64,000 nt of DNA, taken from the NCBI GenBank assembly GCA_963765105.1, contig CAVXUW010000002.1:868001-932000 (forward strand). The letters are read 5' to 3'. A program made the translations under genes and the position numbers. The notes beneath the pieces were generated by a model. It ran no database searches. It was given only the letters and a program-made list of their open reading frames with translations, and was not told the DNA's origin. Source of the stretch: CALMEC01 sp963765105. Its GTDB lineage: Bacteria > Actinomycetota > Thermoleophilia > Miltoncostaeales > Miltoncostaeaceae. Below are positions 51,302-59,505 of this stretch, one piece after another; positions within the stretch are counted from its first letter, which is position 1, and each line of letters starts with the position of its first letter.

Positions 51302-51556
51302 ATGGAGCTGCCGAAGAGCTCCGTGGACGGAGTTGTGGGAGGGGGTGTCGCGACCGGGTCGGCGCGGGTGGGGGCTGATGTCTCGATCGATGTCCATCGG
51401 TTCTCCGATCAATTGCAGGCATGGACACTTCACAAGAGTCGTTTGGGGGACGGTTTGATACGCGACCGACCGAAGGCGGCTCTCACGCAGCCTGGGGTTC
51501 TGCCGACCGGCCCGGGGCGGCGGCTCGGCCCCTCGCCCGGATCAACGGTTGGGTGA
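51302..51556 (+). CDS. Doubtful 84-residue ORF
   Basis: ATG 51302 is preceded by TAGGAG at 7-nt spacing. The first half (ELPKSSVDGVVGGGVATGSA) has good codon bias, the second half much less. No family recognised. Confidence 0.22.
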   Translation: MELPKSSVDGVVGGGVATGSARVGADVSIDVHRFSDQLQAWTLHKSRLGDGLIRDRPKAALTQPGVLPTGPGRRLGPSPGSTVG

Positions 51557-51645
51557 GCCATTGCGTCGGCAATGAGACGATCAATGGGGCCCTCCGTTCC
51601 CAATCGGGCGCACCACCGCGCCGCGGCCTTTGACATCATGGCTCC

Positions 51646-51873
51646 ATGGGCACGCCCGAGGGATTCCGATACGTCATCCGCAAGAGCGGGGAGGTTGTCA
51701 TCGAACACCACGGTCGGCGCGCCGCGGTGTTGCGCGGCCCGGCGGCCGCGGACTTCCTCGCGAGTGTTGATGGAGGGGACGACCAGGAGCTCATGGCACG
51801 GGTCACCGGCAACTACCGGCACGGAAACGAGCGACAGGCGGCTGCCCATCCGCGCAATCGAGGTCGCACGTGA
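51646..51873 (+). CDS. Small conserved hypothetical protein (actinobacterial type)
   Basis: 75 residues: FRYVIRKSGEVVIEHHGRRAAVLRG, AAADFLASVDGGDDQELMARVTGNY and RHGNERQAAAHPRNRG. I recall a group of short actinobacterial proteins with this same pattern (hHGRxAtvLRG, then LMARxTGNYkxGNER), function unknown; the match is from memory. Its TGA overlaps the deoC start (GTGA), so it is co-translated with deoC. Confidence 0.65.
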   Translation: MGTPEGFRYVIRKSGEVVIEHHGRRAAVLRGPAAADFLASVDGGDDQELMARVTGNYRHGNERQAAAHPRNRGRT

Positions 51874-52871
51874 GCGCCGGTCAGGTGAACGGCCCCATCG
51901 CGGACGCTATCCAGGTGGTTCAGCACGACCGCAACCCCGGCACCCCGCTCGACGTCGGATGGGTCGAGTCGCTGCACGTCAACCGCAGCGCGGTCGAGCG
52001 TCGCACGGCGACCCACACCGGGCGGCGCACGGTCAAGAAGCAATGGCAGGCGGCGTGGCTCCTTCGGGCGGTGCAGTGCATCGATCTCACCACGCTCTCC
52101 GGTGACGACACCCCGGGCAACGTCCATCGACTCTGTGCGAAGGCCCGCCGGCCGGTGCGTGCCGAGATCCTCGCGGCGCTTGACGTCCCAGTCGATCGCA
52201 TCACCGTCGGCGCGGTCTGCGTCTATCACCGCTTCGTCGCAACTGCCGTCGCGGCCCTGGCGGGAAGTGACGTTCCGGTGGCTGCGGTGTCGACGGGCTT
52301 CCCTGCGGGGCTGGTTCCCAGCGCGGTGAAGCTCGATGAGATCCGCGCGTCGGTCGCCGATGGCGCCGCGGAGATTGACATCGTCATCAGCCGCCACCAC
52401 GTTCTGACGGGCGACTGGCAGGGCCTCTACGACGAAGTGCGCGCCTTCCGGGCTGCGTGCGGTGAGGCCCACATGAAGACCATCCTCGCGACCGGTGAGC
52501 TCGGCACGCTCACCAACGTCCTTCGCGCGAGCTGGGTCTGCATGTTGGCCGGGGCCGACGTCATCAAGACCTCCACCGGCAAAGAGCCCACCAACGCCAC
52601 GCTTCCGGTGAGCCTCGTGATGGTGCGGGCCATCCGCGAGTACGCGGAGCGCACCGGCCACCCGGTCGGGTTCAAGCCCGCGGGCGGCATCCGCACGGCA
52701 AAGCAATCCCTCGACTGGCTGACACTCATCAAAGAGGAACTCGGCAACGACTGGCTCACCCCGGAACGCTTCCGCTTCGGCGCCAGCACCCTGCTCAACG
52801 ACATCGAACGTCAGTTGGAGCATCACGTCACCGGCGCCTACTCCGCCACCTTCCGCCACCCGATGGGTTAG
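51870..52871 (+). CDS. deoC: Deoxyribose-phosphate aldolase, long form
   Basis: 333 residues. The TIM-barrel core shows CIDLTTLSGDDTP, ITVGAVCVYHRFV, AEIDIVISRHHVL, the Schiff-base lysine segment DVIKTSTGKEPTNATLP and GFKPAGGIRTAKQSL. The extra N-terminal part and the KEPTNAT insertion mark the animal/actinobacterial long type. It splits deoxyribose 5-phosphate into glyceraldehyde 3-phosphate and acetaldehyde. An aldehyde dehydrogenase follows 2 bp later, fitting removal of acetaldehyde. A second, shorter deoC is at 59502. Confidence 0.93.
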   Translation: MSAGQVNGPIADAIQVVQHDRNPGTPLDVGWVESLHVNRSAVERRTATHTGRRTVKKQWQAAWLLRAVQCIDLTTLSGDDTPGNVHRLCAKARRPVRAEILAALDVPVDRITVGAVCVYHRFVATAVAALAGSDVPVAAVSTGFPAGLVPSAVKLDEIRASVADGAAEIDIVISRHHVLTGDWQGLYDEVRAFRAACGEAHMKTILATGELGTLTNVLRASWVCMLAGADVIKTSTGKEPTNATLPVSLVMVRAIREYAERTGHPVGFKPAGGIRTAKQSLDWLTLIKEELGNDWLTPERFRFGASTLLNDIERQLEHHVTGAYSATFRHPMG

Positions 52872-52873
52872 CC

Positions 52874-55228
52874 GTGGCCGAACGCGTCTGGGACTTGCTC
52901 ACCACCCTGGACTACGGCCCGGCGCCGGAGTCGGATACCGCCGTGAACGACTGGCTCGATGCACGCCAGAGGCGTTTCGGCATGTACATCGGCGGAGAAA
53001 TGACCCCGCCTGGCCGCACCTTCCCGACGGTCAACCCGGCCACGGCTCAGCCGATCGCCCAGATCACCCAGGCCACCGGGATGGAGGTCGACGCAGCCGT
53101 CGCCGCCGCACGGGCCGCCCTGCCCGCCTGGGCCGCCCAGTCGGGGCACGCCCGGGCGCGCTATCTCTACGCCATCGCGCGTCACATCCAGCGCCACAGC
53201 CGCCACTTCGCGGTGCTGGAGACGATGGACAACGGGAAACCCATCCGCGAAACCCGCGACATCGACATCCCCCTCGCCGCGCGCCACTTCTCTCACCATG
53301 CCGGCTGGGCCCAGGTGCGTGACCGGGAGTTCCCCGGCCATGAGCCCGTCGGGGTGTGCGGTCAGGTCATCCCCTGGAACTTCCCGTTCCTCATCCTGTC
53401 GTGGAAGATCGCTCCGGCCCTCGCCGCGGGCAACACGGTGGTGTTGAAGCCGGCCGAGTGGACCTCGCTCACCGCGCTTGCCTTCGCTGAGCTCTGCCGG
53501 GACATCGAACTGCCACCGGGTGTGGTGAACATCGTCACCGGCGACGGCGCAGTCGGCGCCGCCATCGTCGAGCACCCCGATGTTGACAAGATCGCCTTCA
53601 CCGGGTCCACCGAGGTGGGGCGCATCATCCGAAAGGCCACCGCCGGATCGGGCAAGAAGCTCAGCCTGGAGCTCGGCGGCAAGTCGCCGTTCGTCGTGTT
53701 CGACAGCGCTGACCTCGATAGTGCGGCGGAGGGAGTGGTCGACGCCATCTGGTTCAACCAGGGGCAGGTGTGCTGCGCGGGGTCACGGCTGCTCGTTCAG
53801 GAGAGCGTCAATGAGCGGTTTATCGCGAAGCTGCGGGCGCGGATGGAGAAGCTGCGGGTGGGCGATCCGCTCGACAAGGCCATCGATATCGGCGCCATCA
53901 TCGCACCCCCGCAGCTGGAGAAGATCGCGCGGATGGTCGCCGCCGGTGCCGAAGAGGGGGCCACGCTGTGGCAGCCCTCCTGGGCGTGCCCGGCCGAGGG
54001 GTACTTCTACCCACCGACGCTCTTGACCGGCGTGGAACCCGCGTCCACCGTCGCGCAGGAGGAGATCTTCGGGCCGGTGCTCGTCGCGATGACGTTCCGC
54101 ACCCCGTCCGAGGCGGTCGCGCTGGCCAACAACACGCGCTTCGGCCTCGCCGCCAGCGTCTGGAGTGACGACCTCAACCTGGCACTGGACGTCTCGCGCC
54201 AGATCACAGCCGGGGTGGTGTGGGTGAACTGCACCAACCTGTTCGACGCGAGCGCCGGCTTCGGCGGTTACCGGGAAAGCGGCTACGGCCGCGATGGCGG
54301 GCGCGAAGGGATGTACGACTACCTGCGGCCGGTGGAGCCGGTGTACCGCCAGCCGAAGTCGCGGCCGGTGCTGCGCTCACCTCGAACGGCGAAGAGCCCG
54401 CCCATCGACCGCACGCCCAAGATGTTCGTCGGTGGCAAACAGGTGCGCCCCGACTCGGGCTACAGCCGCCGCATTGTCGACCCGCAGGGCGCCCTGGTGG
54501 GTGAGGTGGGGGAGGGCAACCGCAAGGATATCCGCGATGCCGTGGAGGCGGCGCGGGCGGCTTCTGGCTGGGCCGACGCCACCGCGTACAACCGCGCTCA
54601 GGTCCTGTACTTCATCGCCGAAAACCTCGATTCCCGGCGCCGCGAGTTCTCCGCGCGCCTGGGGGAGATGACGGGATTTGTCGGCGACGCCGAGGTCGAG
54701 GCGTCGATCAACGCGCTGTTCACGTTCGCGGCGATGGCTGATAAGTGGGACGGGGCGGTGCACCACACGCCCCTTCGTAACGTGACGCTTGCCATGCCCG
54801 AATCCATCGGTACGGTCGGGATCGTGTGCCCCGACAGTGGACCCCTCGTCGCGTTCGTCACGCTCGTGGCTGCGGCTATCTCGATGGGCAACACGGTCGT
54901 CGCGATCCCCTCGCCCGTTCACACTCTGTCGGCCACTGACCTGTACCAGGTACTCGAAACCAGTGACGTGCCGGGCGGGGTCGTCAACATCGTGACCGGT
55001 GGACGTGACGCTGTTGTCCCCACGCTCGCCGAGCATCTTGACGTCGACGCTCTGTGGTATTTCGGTCCGGCGGACGGCGCCGCGGCGATCGAGGCGGCGT
55101 CGGTGGGGAACCTGAAACAGGTCTGGGTGCGCGACGGTGACCGGGTCGACTGGCCGGGGGTCGATCCGGCCGAGTTCCTGCGTCACGCCACCCAGGTGAA
55201 GAACATCTGGGTGCCGTACGGGGCGTAG
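52874..55228 (+). CDS. ALDH16-like double-domain aldehyde dehydrogenase
   Basis: 784 residues in two ALDH units. Unit 1 (to about residue 490) is complete: PWNFPFLILSWKIAPALAAG, FTGSTEVGR, catalytic Glu in LELGGKSPFV, catalytic Cys in GQVCCAGSRL, and EEIFGPVL. Unit 2 (about 510-784) repeats the cofactor half (FVGGKQVRPDSGYSRRIVDP, DVPGGVVNIVTG) but ends before a catalytic cysteine, so it is probably structural, as in ALDH16. GTG 52874. The deoC-ALDH pair suggests deoxyribose catabolism: acetaldehyde to acetate. Confidence 0.88.
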   Translation: MAERVWDLLTTLDYGPAPESDTAVNDWLDARQRRFGMYIGGEMTPPGRTFPTVNPATAQPIAQITQATGMEVDAAVAAARAALPAWAAQSGHARARYLYAIARHIQRHSRHFAVLETMDNGKPIRETRDIDIPLAARHFSHHAGWAQVRDREFPGHEPVGVCGQVIPWNFPFLILSWKIAPALAAGNTVVLKPAEWTSLTALAFAELCRDIELPPGVVNIVTGDGAVGAAIVEHPDVDKIAFTGSTEVGRIIRKATAGSGKKLSLELGGKSPFVVFDSADLDSAAEGVVDAIWFNQGQVCCAGSRLLVQESVNERFIAKLRARMEKLRVGDPLDKAIDIGAIIAPPQLEKIARMVAAGAEEGATLWQPSWACPAEGYFYPPTLLTGVEPASTVAQEEIFGPVLVAMTFRTPSEAVALANNTRFGLAASVWSDDLNLALDVSRQITAGVVWVNCTNLFDASAGFGGYRESGYGRDGGREGMYDYLRPVEPVYRQPKSRPVLRSPRTAKSPPIDRTPKMFVGGKQVRPDSGYSRRIVDPQGALVGEVGEGNRKDIRDAVEAARAASGWADATAYNRAQVLYFIAENLDSRRREFSARLGEMTGFVGDAEVEASINALFTFAAMADKWDGAVHHTPLRNVTLAMPESIGTVGIVCPDSGPLVAFVTLVAAAISMGNTVVAIPSPVHTLSATDLYQVLETSDVPGGVVNIVTGGRDAVVPTLAEHLDVDALWYFGPADGAAAIEAASVGNLKQVWVRDGDRVDWPGVDPAEFLRHATQVKNIWVPYGA

Positions 55229-55238
55229 GCACGACCCG

Positions 55239-56378
55239 GTGAGCAGGGAGTCGGCCGGGCCCGCGTCGGAGGCCCCTCGTCTGAAGGATCAGTTCGGCCC
55301 GGATGTCCCCCGACGAATTGCGATGATGATCGAATCGGTGCACCCCACATTTCCGGCGCGAGCGTTCGCGCGGGACGCGCTGACGGGGTACGACGACCTC
55401 GAGCTGACACCGCGTGCGCGACAGATCGCGCACGAGCTTCACCGACACTTGCCGCCCTCGTATCCGGATGCGATCGCGATTCTTTTGGCGTCGCTCGGCG
55501 ATGAAAGCCACGGGCCACTCGAAGGAATGGCGAGCTTCGTCTATCTGCCGCACGTCTTCTTCGTCGCCGAGTACGGCCTCGACGATTGGGAGGAGTCCCT
55601 TCAGGCTCAGTACGAGCTCACGAAGCGGTTCACGGCCGAGTTCAGCATCCGCCCGTTTCTCGTGCACCACCGTGACGCCACGCTTGCACGCCTGCGCGAG
55701 TGGACGGCTGATCCCAACCTCCACGTGCGACGCCTCGTCTCGGAAGGCACTCGCCCTCGCCTTCCGTGGGCGCCGGTCCTCCGGGAGTTCGTCGCCGACC
55801 CCCAACCGGTCCTTGCACTGCTCGAACTGCTCAAGGACGACCCCGAGTCGTACGTGCGGCGCTCCGTGGCAAACAACCTCAACGACATCTCCAAGGACCA
55901 CCCGGACCTCGTCGTGGACGTGTGCCACCGGTGGTTGCGCAACGCGAGTCCGGAGCGGGCGTGGGTGGTGCGCCATGCGCTGCGGACACTGGTCAAACGT
56001 GCACATCCCGGGGCGCTCGCCACGCTGGGGTTCGGTGACCCCGCCGCGGTGAGTATCTCTGCCGTGAGAATCGAGCCGGCGACGCCACGAATCGGGGAAA
56101 CCCTCCGCATCACGTTCTCACTCACCAACGACGCGGCTGTCGCCGCCGACCTGCTTGCCGACCTCAAGGTCCACTTCGTCAAGGCGAACGGATCAACCAC
56201 ACCGAAGGTCTTCAAACTCGTCACCGCGACACTCGCGCCCGGCGAGTCGCGGCTGATCCGCAAATCGATCGCGCTCAACCAGCAGACCACCCGAACCCAC
56301 TACCCGGGCCAGCACACCGTCGAGATCGTCGTCAATGGCGCCACGATGCCCCTCGGCTGTTTCCAACTCCTCCCCTGA
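55239..56378 (+). CDS. DNA alkylation repair protein, AlkC-like
   Basis: 379 residues. An all-helical HEAT-like repeat body includes FFVAEYGLDDWEESLQAQYELTKRFTAEFSIRPFLV and the diagnostic DPESYVRRSVANNLNDISKDHP. A C-terminal Ig-like domain follows (VRIEPATPRIGETLRITFSL; THYPGQHTVEIVVNG), as in AlkC, which removes 3-methylated purines without base flipping. GTG 55239, 10 bp after the dehydrogenase. It may be a passenger of that operon. Confidence 0.85.
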   Translation: MSRESAGPASEAPRLKDQFGPDVPRRIAMMIESVHPTFPARAFARDALTGYDDLELTPRARQIAHELHRHLPPSYPDAIAILLASLGDESHGPLEGMASFVYLPHVFFVAEYGLDDWEESLQAQYELTKRFTAEFSIRPFLVHHRDATLARLREWTADPNLHVRRLVSEGTRPRLPWAPVLREFVADPQPVLALLELLKDDPESYVRRSVANNLNDISKDHPDLVVDVCHRWLRNASPERAWVVRHALRTLVKRAHPGALATLGFGDPAAVSISAVRIEPATPRIGETLRITFSLTNDAAVAADLLADLKVHFVKANGSTTPKVFKLVTATLAPGESRLIRKSIALNQQTTRTHYPGQHTVEIVVNGATMPLGCFQLLP

Positions 56379-56393
56379 TACATCTGCGTGGCG

Positions 56394-57896
56394 TCAGACC
56401 AGTTCAACCGGAGCGCGTTCGTCGACACCTTCCACCAGCTGATGTGGGCGGAGCGGTGGCGCGTCGAGAGCGCAGTGAGCACACGGCTCCGGCTCGAGAG
56501 CGACTCGTGGCGGGTTGGTGATGGTCGCCGCTGAGAGCAACCCTCCGGCAACGCAGATCGCCGCCGAGATCCACATCCCACGAGAGAAGCCGTCGGCCAG
56601 TGAGGTTGCACCTGAGGCCGAGATGCCGGCCGCGGCCGGGATGATGGCCACGGCGACAAGACCCGCGGTCCGTGCGACGGCGTTGTTGATTGCCGCGGAC
56701 ACCCCCGCGTGTGCCTCGCCACCTGCCGCGAGCACGGTCGACGTGAGCGGGGCGACCGTGAGCGACAGGCCCAGAGAAAGGACGAACACGCCGGGGAACA
56801 CCGTGCTGAGGTAGGGGCTGTCGGCGTCCACGATCGACAGGAGCGCGAAACCACCGCCCGCGACGATGGGGCCGAGGCTCATCGGCAGGCGCGGGCCGAT
56901 GCGTTGCGCCAGCCGGCCGGCGCGTGCGGACAACAGCAGCATCACGATCGTCATCGGCACCAGGGCGGCGCCCGCCGCCAGTGGCGTGTAGCCGGCCGTT
57001 TCCTGGAGTTGGAGAGGAAGGAGGAAGAGCGCTCCGGCAAGGGCGGCGTAGACCACGAACGTCACGATGTTCGCGGCGCTGAACTGGCGTGAGGCAAAAA
57101 GGCCCAATGGCATCAGCGGCGACCTGGTCGTCTGCTGGCGAACGATGAACGCGACCATGGCCGCAATCCCGATCGCCAGCGCGGCGAGAACGACTCCGGA
57201 ACCCCACCCGTCGGCGTCTCCCGCGGTCAGGCCAGAGGTGAGTGCAGCGAGCGACAGCGCCACGGCCGCGGCGCCGGCGACGTCGACTCGCCCGCCAGCG
57301 GGCGCCGGATTGCGCGTCTCGGGTACGTGACGACGCGCGACCCACACCACAGCAACGGCGATCGGGAGGTTGATGAGGAAGATCCAGCGCCAGGAGACGG
57401 CCTGAATGAGGTACCCGCCGAGGAAGGGCCCGGCGGCGCCGGCGATGCCTCCCAGCCCCGACCAGGCGCCCACTGCCGCCCCACGGTCGTCGGCATGGAA
57501 GCTCGCCTCGATGATCGCCAGCGACCCGGGCGTGAGCAGCGCCGCGCCGACCCCCTGCAGCGCCCGAGCGACAATCAAAACCTCGGATGTTGGCGCGAGC
57601 CCGCAGATGAGTGATGCGACGGCAAACCAGATCGCACCGATGCAGAAGATCCGTCGCCGGCCGAAGCGGTCACCGAGTGCCCCGCCCAGAAGCAGGAACC
57701 CGGCCAGGGTGAGGGTGTAGGCGTTCACCGTCCACTGCAGCTCGGTGAGCCCGGCGTCGAGATCGTCGCCCAACGTCGGTAGCGCGATGTTGACGACCGT
57801 TGCGTCCAGGAACGCCATGCTGGTGCCGAGCACCGTCGCGAACAGCACCCACCGCCCCGCGGGGGTGCGCAGCCGAACGTCGGGGGCGTCTGCCAT
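56394..57896 (-). CDS. MFS transporter, DHA2 (14-helix) drug:proton antiporter type
   Basis: 500 residues from ATG 57896. MFS motif A is GDRFGRRRIFCIG after LGGAL, motif D1 is LDATVVNIALPTL, and the antiporter motif C-like GGIAGAAGPFLGGYLIQ is present; 14 hydrophobic helices can be counted. Family members export drugs and cations using the proton gradient. The His/Cys-containing cytoplasmic tail (EPEPCAHCALDAPPLRPHQLVEG) is unusual. The next minus-strand gene upstream is the hydrolase; no regulator adjoins. Confidence 0.88.
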   Translation of the reverse strand: MADAPDVRLRTPAGRWVLFATVLGTSMAFLDATVVNIALPTLGDDLDAGLTELQWTVNAYTLTLAGFLLLGGALGDRFGRRRIFCIGAIWFAVASLICGLAPTSEVLIVARALQGVGAALLTPGSLAIIEASFHADDRGAAVGAWSGLGGIAGAAGPFLGGYLIQAVSWRWIFLINLPIAVAVVWVARRHVPETRNPAPAGGRVDVAGAAAVALSLAALTSGLTAGDADGWGSGVVLAALAIGIAAMVAFIVRQQTTRSPLMPLGLFASRQFSAANIVTFVVYAALAGALFLLPLQLQETAGYTPLAAGAALVPMTIVMLLLSARAGRLAQRIGPRLPMSLGPIVAGGGFALLSIVDADSPYLSTVFPGVFVLSLGLSLTVAPLTSTVLAAGGEAHAGVSAAINNAVARTAGLVAVAIIPAAAGISASGATSLADGFSRGMWISAAICVAGGLLSAATITNPPRVALEPEPCAHCALDAPPLRPHQLVEGVDERAPVELV

Positions 57897-57950
57897 TCGA
57901 TCCACCGTAGCGCTCAGCCCGTGCGGGACGCCGGGGAACATCCATCTGCC

Positions 57951-58598
57951 TTACGCGTGTGCCCCAAGAGCCGCGCTCACGATCGCGATCCACGCTCGGG
58001 CCTTGGGCATCGCCACAAGAGCCCAGGGGGCGCGGAGGGCGATCGGATGGACGCCTCCCGGCAGGAGCGTGTAGGTGCCGCGACCCCCGAGGCGCATGAT
58101 GCGGTCGAAGCCGGCGCGCGAGCTATCGGGGTTCACACCGGGGATGCCGGGGAGGTAACGGTCGAGGGAGCCGTGGATGACGGTGAACGTCACGTCGCGC
58201 ATCGCGTCCATCGGGAGACGCTCGGGCAGCCAGGGCGCCAGGCCGATCACGTGACGCACCGACGGGTGATCGGCGATCTGCGAGCACACCGCGCCACCCA
58301 TCGAGTAGCCCAGCAGAACGATCTCGTCGGCGCCCGCTGCCAAAATGGCATCGATCGCTGCCTGCGCGTCCTCGATACACCAGTCGAGTTTTTTCCAGGA
58401 CCGGATGCGGTACTTCACCTCCGCGAAGCCGAGCTCGGGGTGACGTGGCACGAGACCGCGGACCAAATGCTCAACACTGGAGCTCCACGTCCCCGCCATT
58501 TCGCGGCCGGTGCCGCCGTTGATACACATCACGACGGTGCTGTCGCAGGGTCCCGTGAGGCGCAGCTCGGCGCCCGTCGCCAGGGTCAGCACGGTCAC
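57951..58598 (-). CDS. Alpha/beta hydrolase (dienelactone hydrolase-like)
   Basis: 215 residues with the nucleophile elbow GYSMGG (LLGYSMGGAVCSQIAD) and a late His in LLPGGVHPIAL; the acid is probably the Asp in HGSLDRYLP. It is a small serine hydrolase of unknown substrate. Start ATG 58598 overlaps the upstream glycosylase stop (ATGA), so both are on one transcript. Confidence 0.75.
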   Translation of the reverse strand: MTVLTLATGAELRLTGPCDSTVVMCINGGTGREMAGTWSSSVEHLVRGLVPRHPELGFAEVKYRIRSWKKLDWCIEDAQAAIDAILAAGADEIVLLGYSMGGAVCSQIADHPSVRHVIGLAPWLPERLPMDAMRDVTFTVIHGSLDRYLPGIPGVNPDSSRAGFDRIMRLGGRGTYTLLPGGVHPIALRAPWALVAMPKARAWIAIVSAALGAHA

Positions 58599-59443
58599 TT
58601 CAGCAGTCGGCTCATGCGGCGGTCGGCATACACGCGACCGCCATTCTGACAGTCCGGGCAGTAGATAAGCTCATAACCGGCGAACGACACGCGTTCCAGC
58701 CGTCGGCCGCAGCGCAGGCACGGGTCACCGAAATGCCGGTGGACCGCGGTAACGCGGACCTCGCGATCGGGCATGTTTGTGGTGATCCGCTCACGGGCCC
58801 GGTCGAGCGCTTGGGAGAGGACAACGTCGGCTGATCGGGCGAGCCGCTCCCACTCTTCCTCGGTCAGGCGATCCGTGCGCGCGAAGGGCGCCAGGCGGGC
58901 CGCCCACATGATGTCGCTCCCATACGCGCGGCCGATCCCCGCGACGCGGTGCCCGTCGCGAATTGCTGTGTAGAGGCGGGCCGGCCGTGCGGACAAGCGC
59001 TTGCGCCAATCAGCAGGGGACAGGCCGATCGGCTCGGGCCCGAGCCCGGCAATCGGGGGATGTGTCTCCAGATCGGAGTCCACGAGCAGGTGGACAGTGG
59101 CGCGGTGCTCGGTGCCCGACTCACGAAGGCGAAGCTCCTCACGACCGTCAAGACCGATCGAGACGGCGACGTTCCGTCCCGGTCGTTTGCTCGTGGCTTT
59201 TGCCAGGCCGAGGCGTCCGCCCTGCATGAGATGGACCACCAGCGTGATCCCCTCGCACCCAACGCCGATGAGCTTGCCGCGCCGCCACACGCCACTGACG
59301 CGTCGTCCCTCCAGATCGGACAGTGCGGGCACTGCCGTTTTGACGGTTGCCGGTTGCCACGCGTTTGCCGATGCGACTTCTCGCCCAACGAGTGCGGAGC
59401 TCAATCCGTCCACCAGCGCCTGGATTTCGGGGAGTTCAGGCAT
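58595..59443 (-). CDS. Fpg/Nei family DNA glycosylase
   Basis: 282 residues. MPELPEIQAL gives the Pro2 nucleophile and Glu3; the catalytic Lys is in VWRRGKLIGV. The helix-two-turn-helix region includes GIGRAYGSDIMWAARLAP. The zinc finger is C-x2-C-x16-C-x2-C (CLRCG to CPDCQ) at the end. It excises oxidised bases. The LTLVVHLMQGGRLGL part matches actinobacterial Nei-type enzymes as well as Fpg, so I leave the symbol blank. Divergent from the second deoC. Confidence 0.9.
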   Translation of the reverse strand: MPELPEIQALVDGLSSALVGREVASANAWQPATVKTAVPALSDLEGRRVSGVWRRGKLIGVGCEGITLVVHLMQGGRLGLAKATSKRPGRNVAVSIGLDGREELRLRESGTEHRATVHLLVDSDLETHPPIAGLGPEPIGLSPADWRKRLSARPARLYTAIRDGHRVAGIGRAYGSDIMWAARLAPFARTDRLTEEEWERLARSADVVLSQALDRARERITTNMPDREVRVTAVHRHFGDPCLRCGRRLERVSFAGYELIYCPDCQNGGRVYADRRMSRLLK

Positions 59444-59465
59444 GGGCAGCTTTTTTCCAGATAGC

Positions 59466-59505
59466 TATACTCGCGCAGATGCCGCTGACTGCAGGAGATT
59501 TCTGA
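59466..59505 (+). promoter_or_regulatory. Predicted -10 box and leaderless mini-ORF ahead of the second deoC
   Basis: TATACT (59466-59471) is followed after 7 nt by ATG 59479. The eight-codon frame MPLTAGDF ends at TGA 59503-59505, which overlaps CTG 59502 in the deoC frame. AGGAG (59493-59497) is the likely ribosome site. The plan is the same as ahead of murJ (28991-29024). Confidence 0.35.

Larger units (their letters stand above)
50797..51645 (+). other. Poorly coding 849-bp gap after era
   Basis: No recognisable gene. Two weak frames are listed separately (50805-50996 minus, 51302-51556 plus). No tRNA fold, rRNA, direct repeat array or insertion-sequence end was seen. Codon third-position bias is patchy, so it may contain decayed genes. 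It separates the housekeeping operon from the deoC-ALDH group. Confidence 0.6.

Noticed and set aside
57921..58649. Plus-strand frame opposite the hydrolase
   Set aside because: The minus strand shows GYSMGG and an ATGA overlap with the glycosylase; the plus frame is an antisense shadow.
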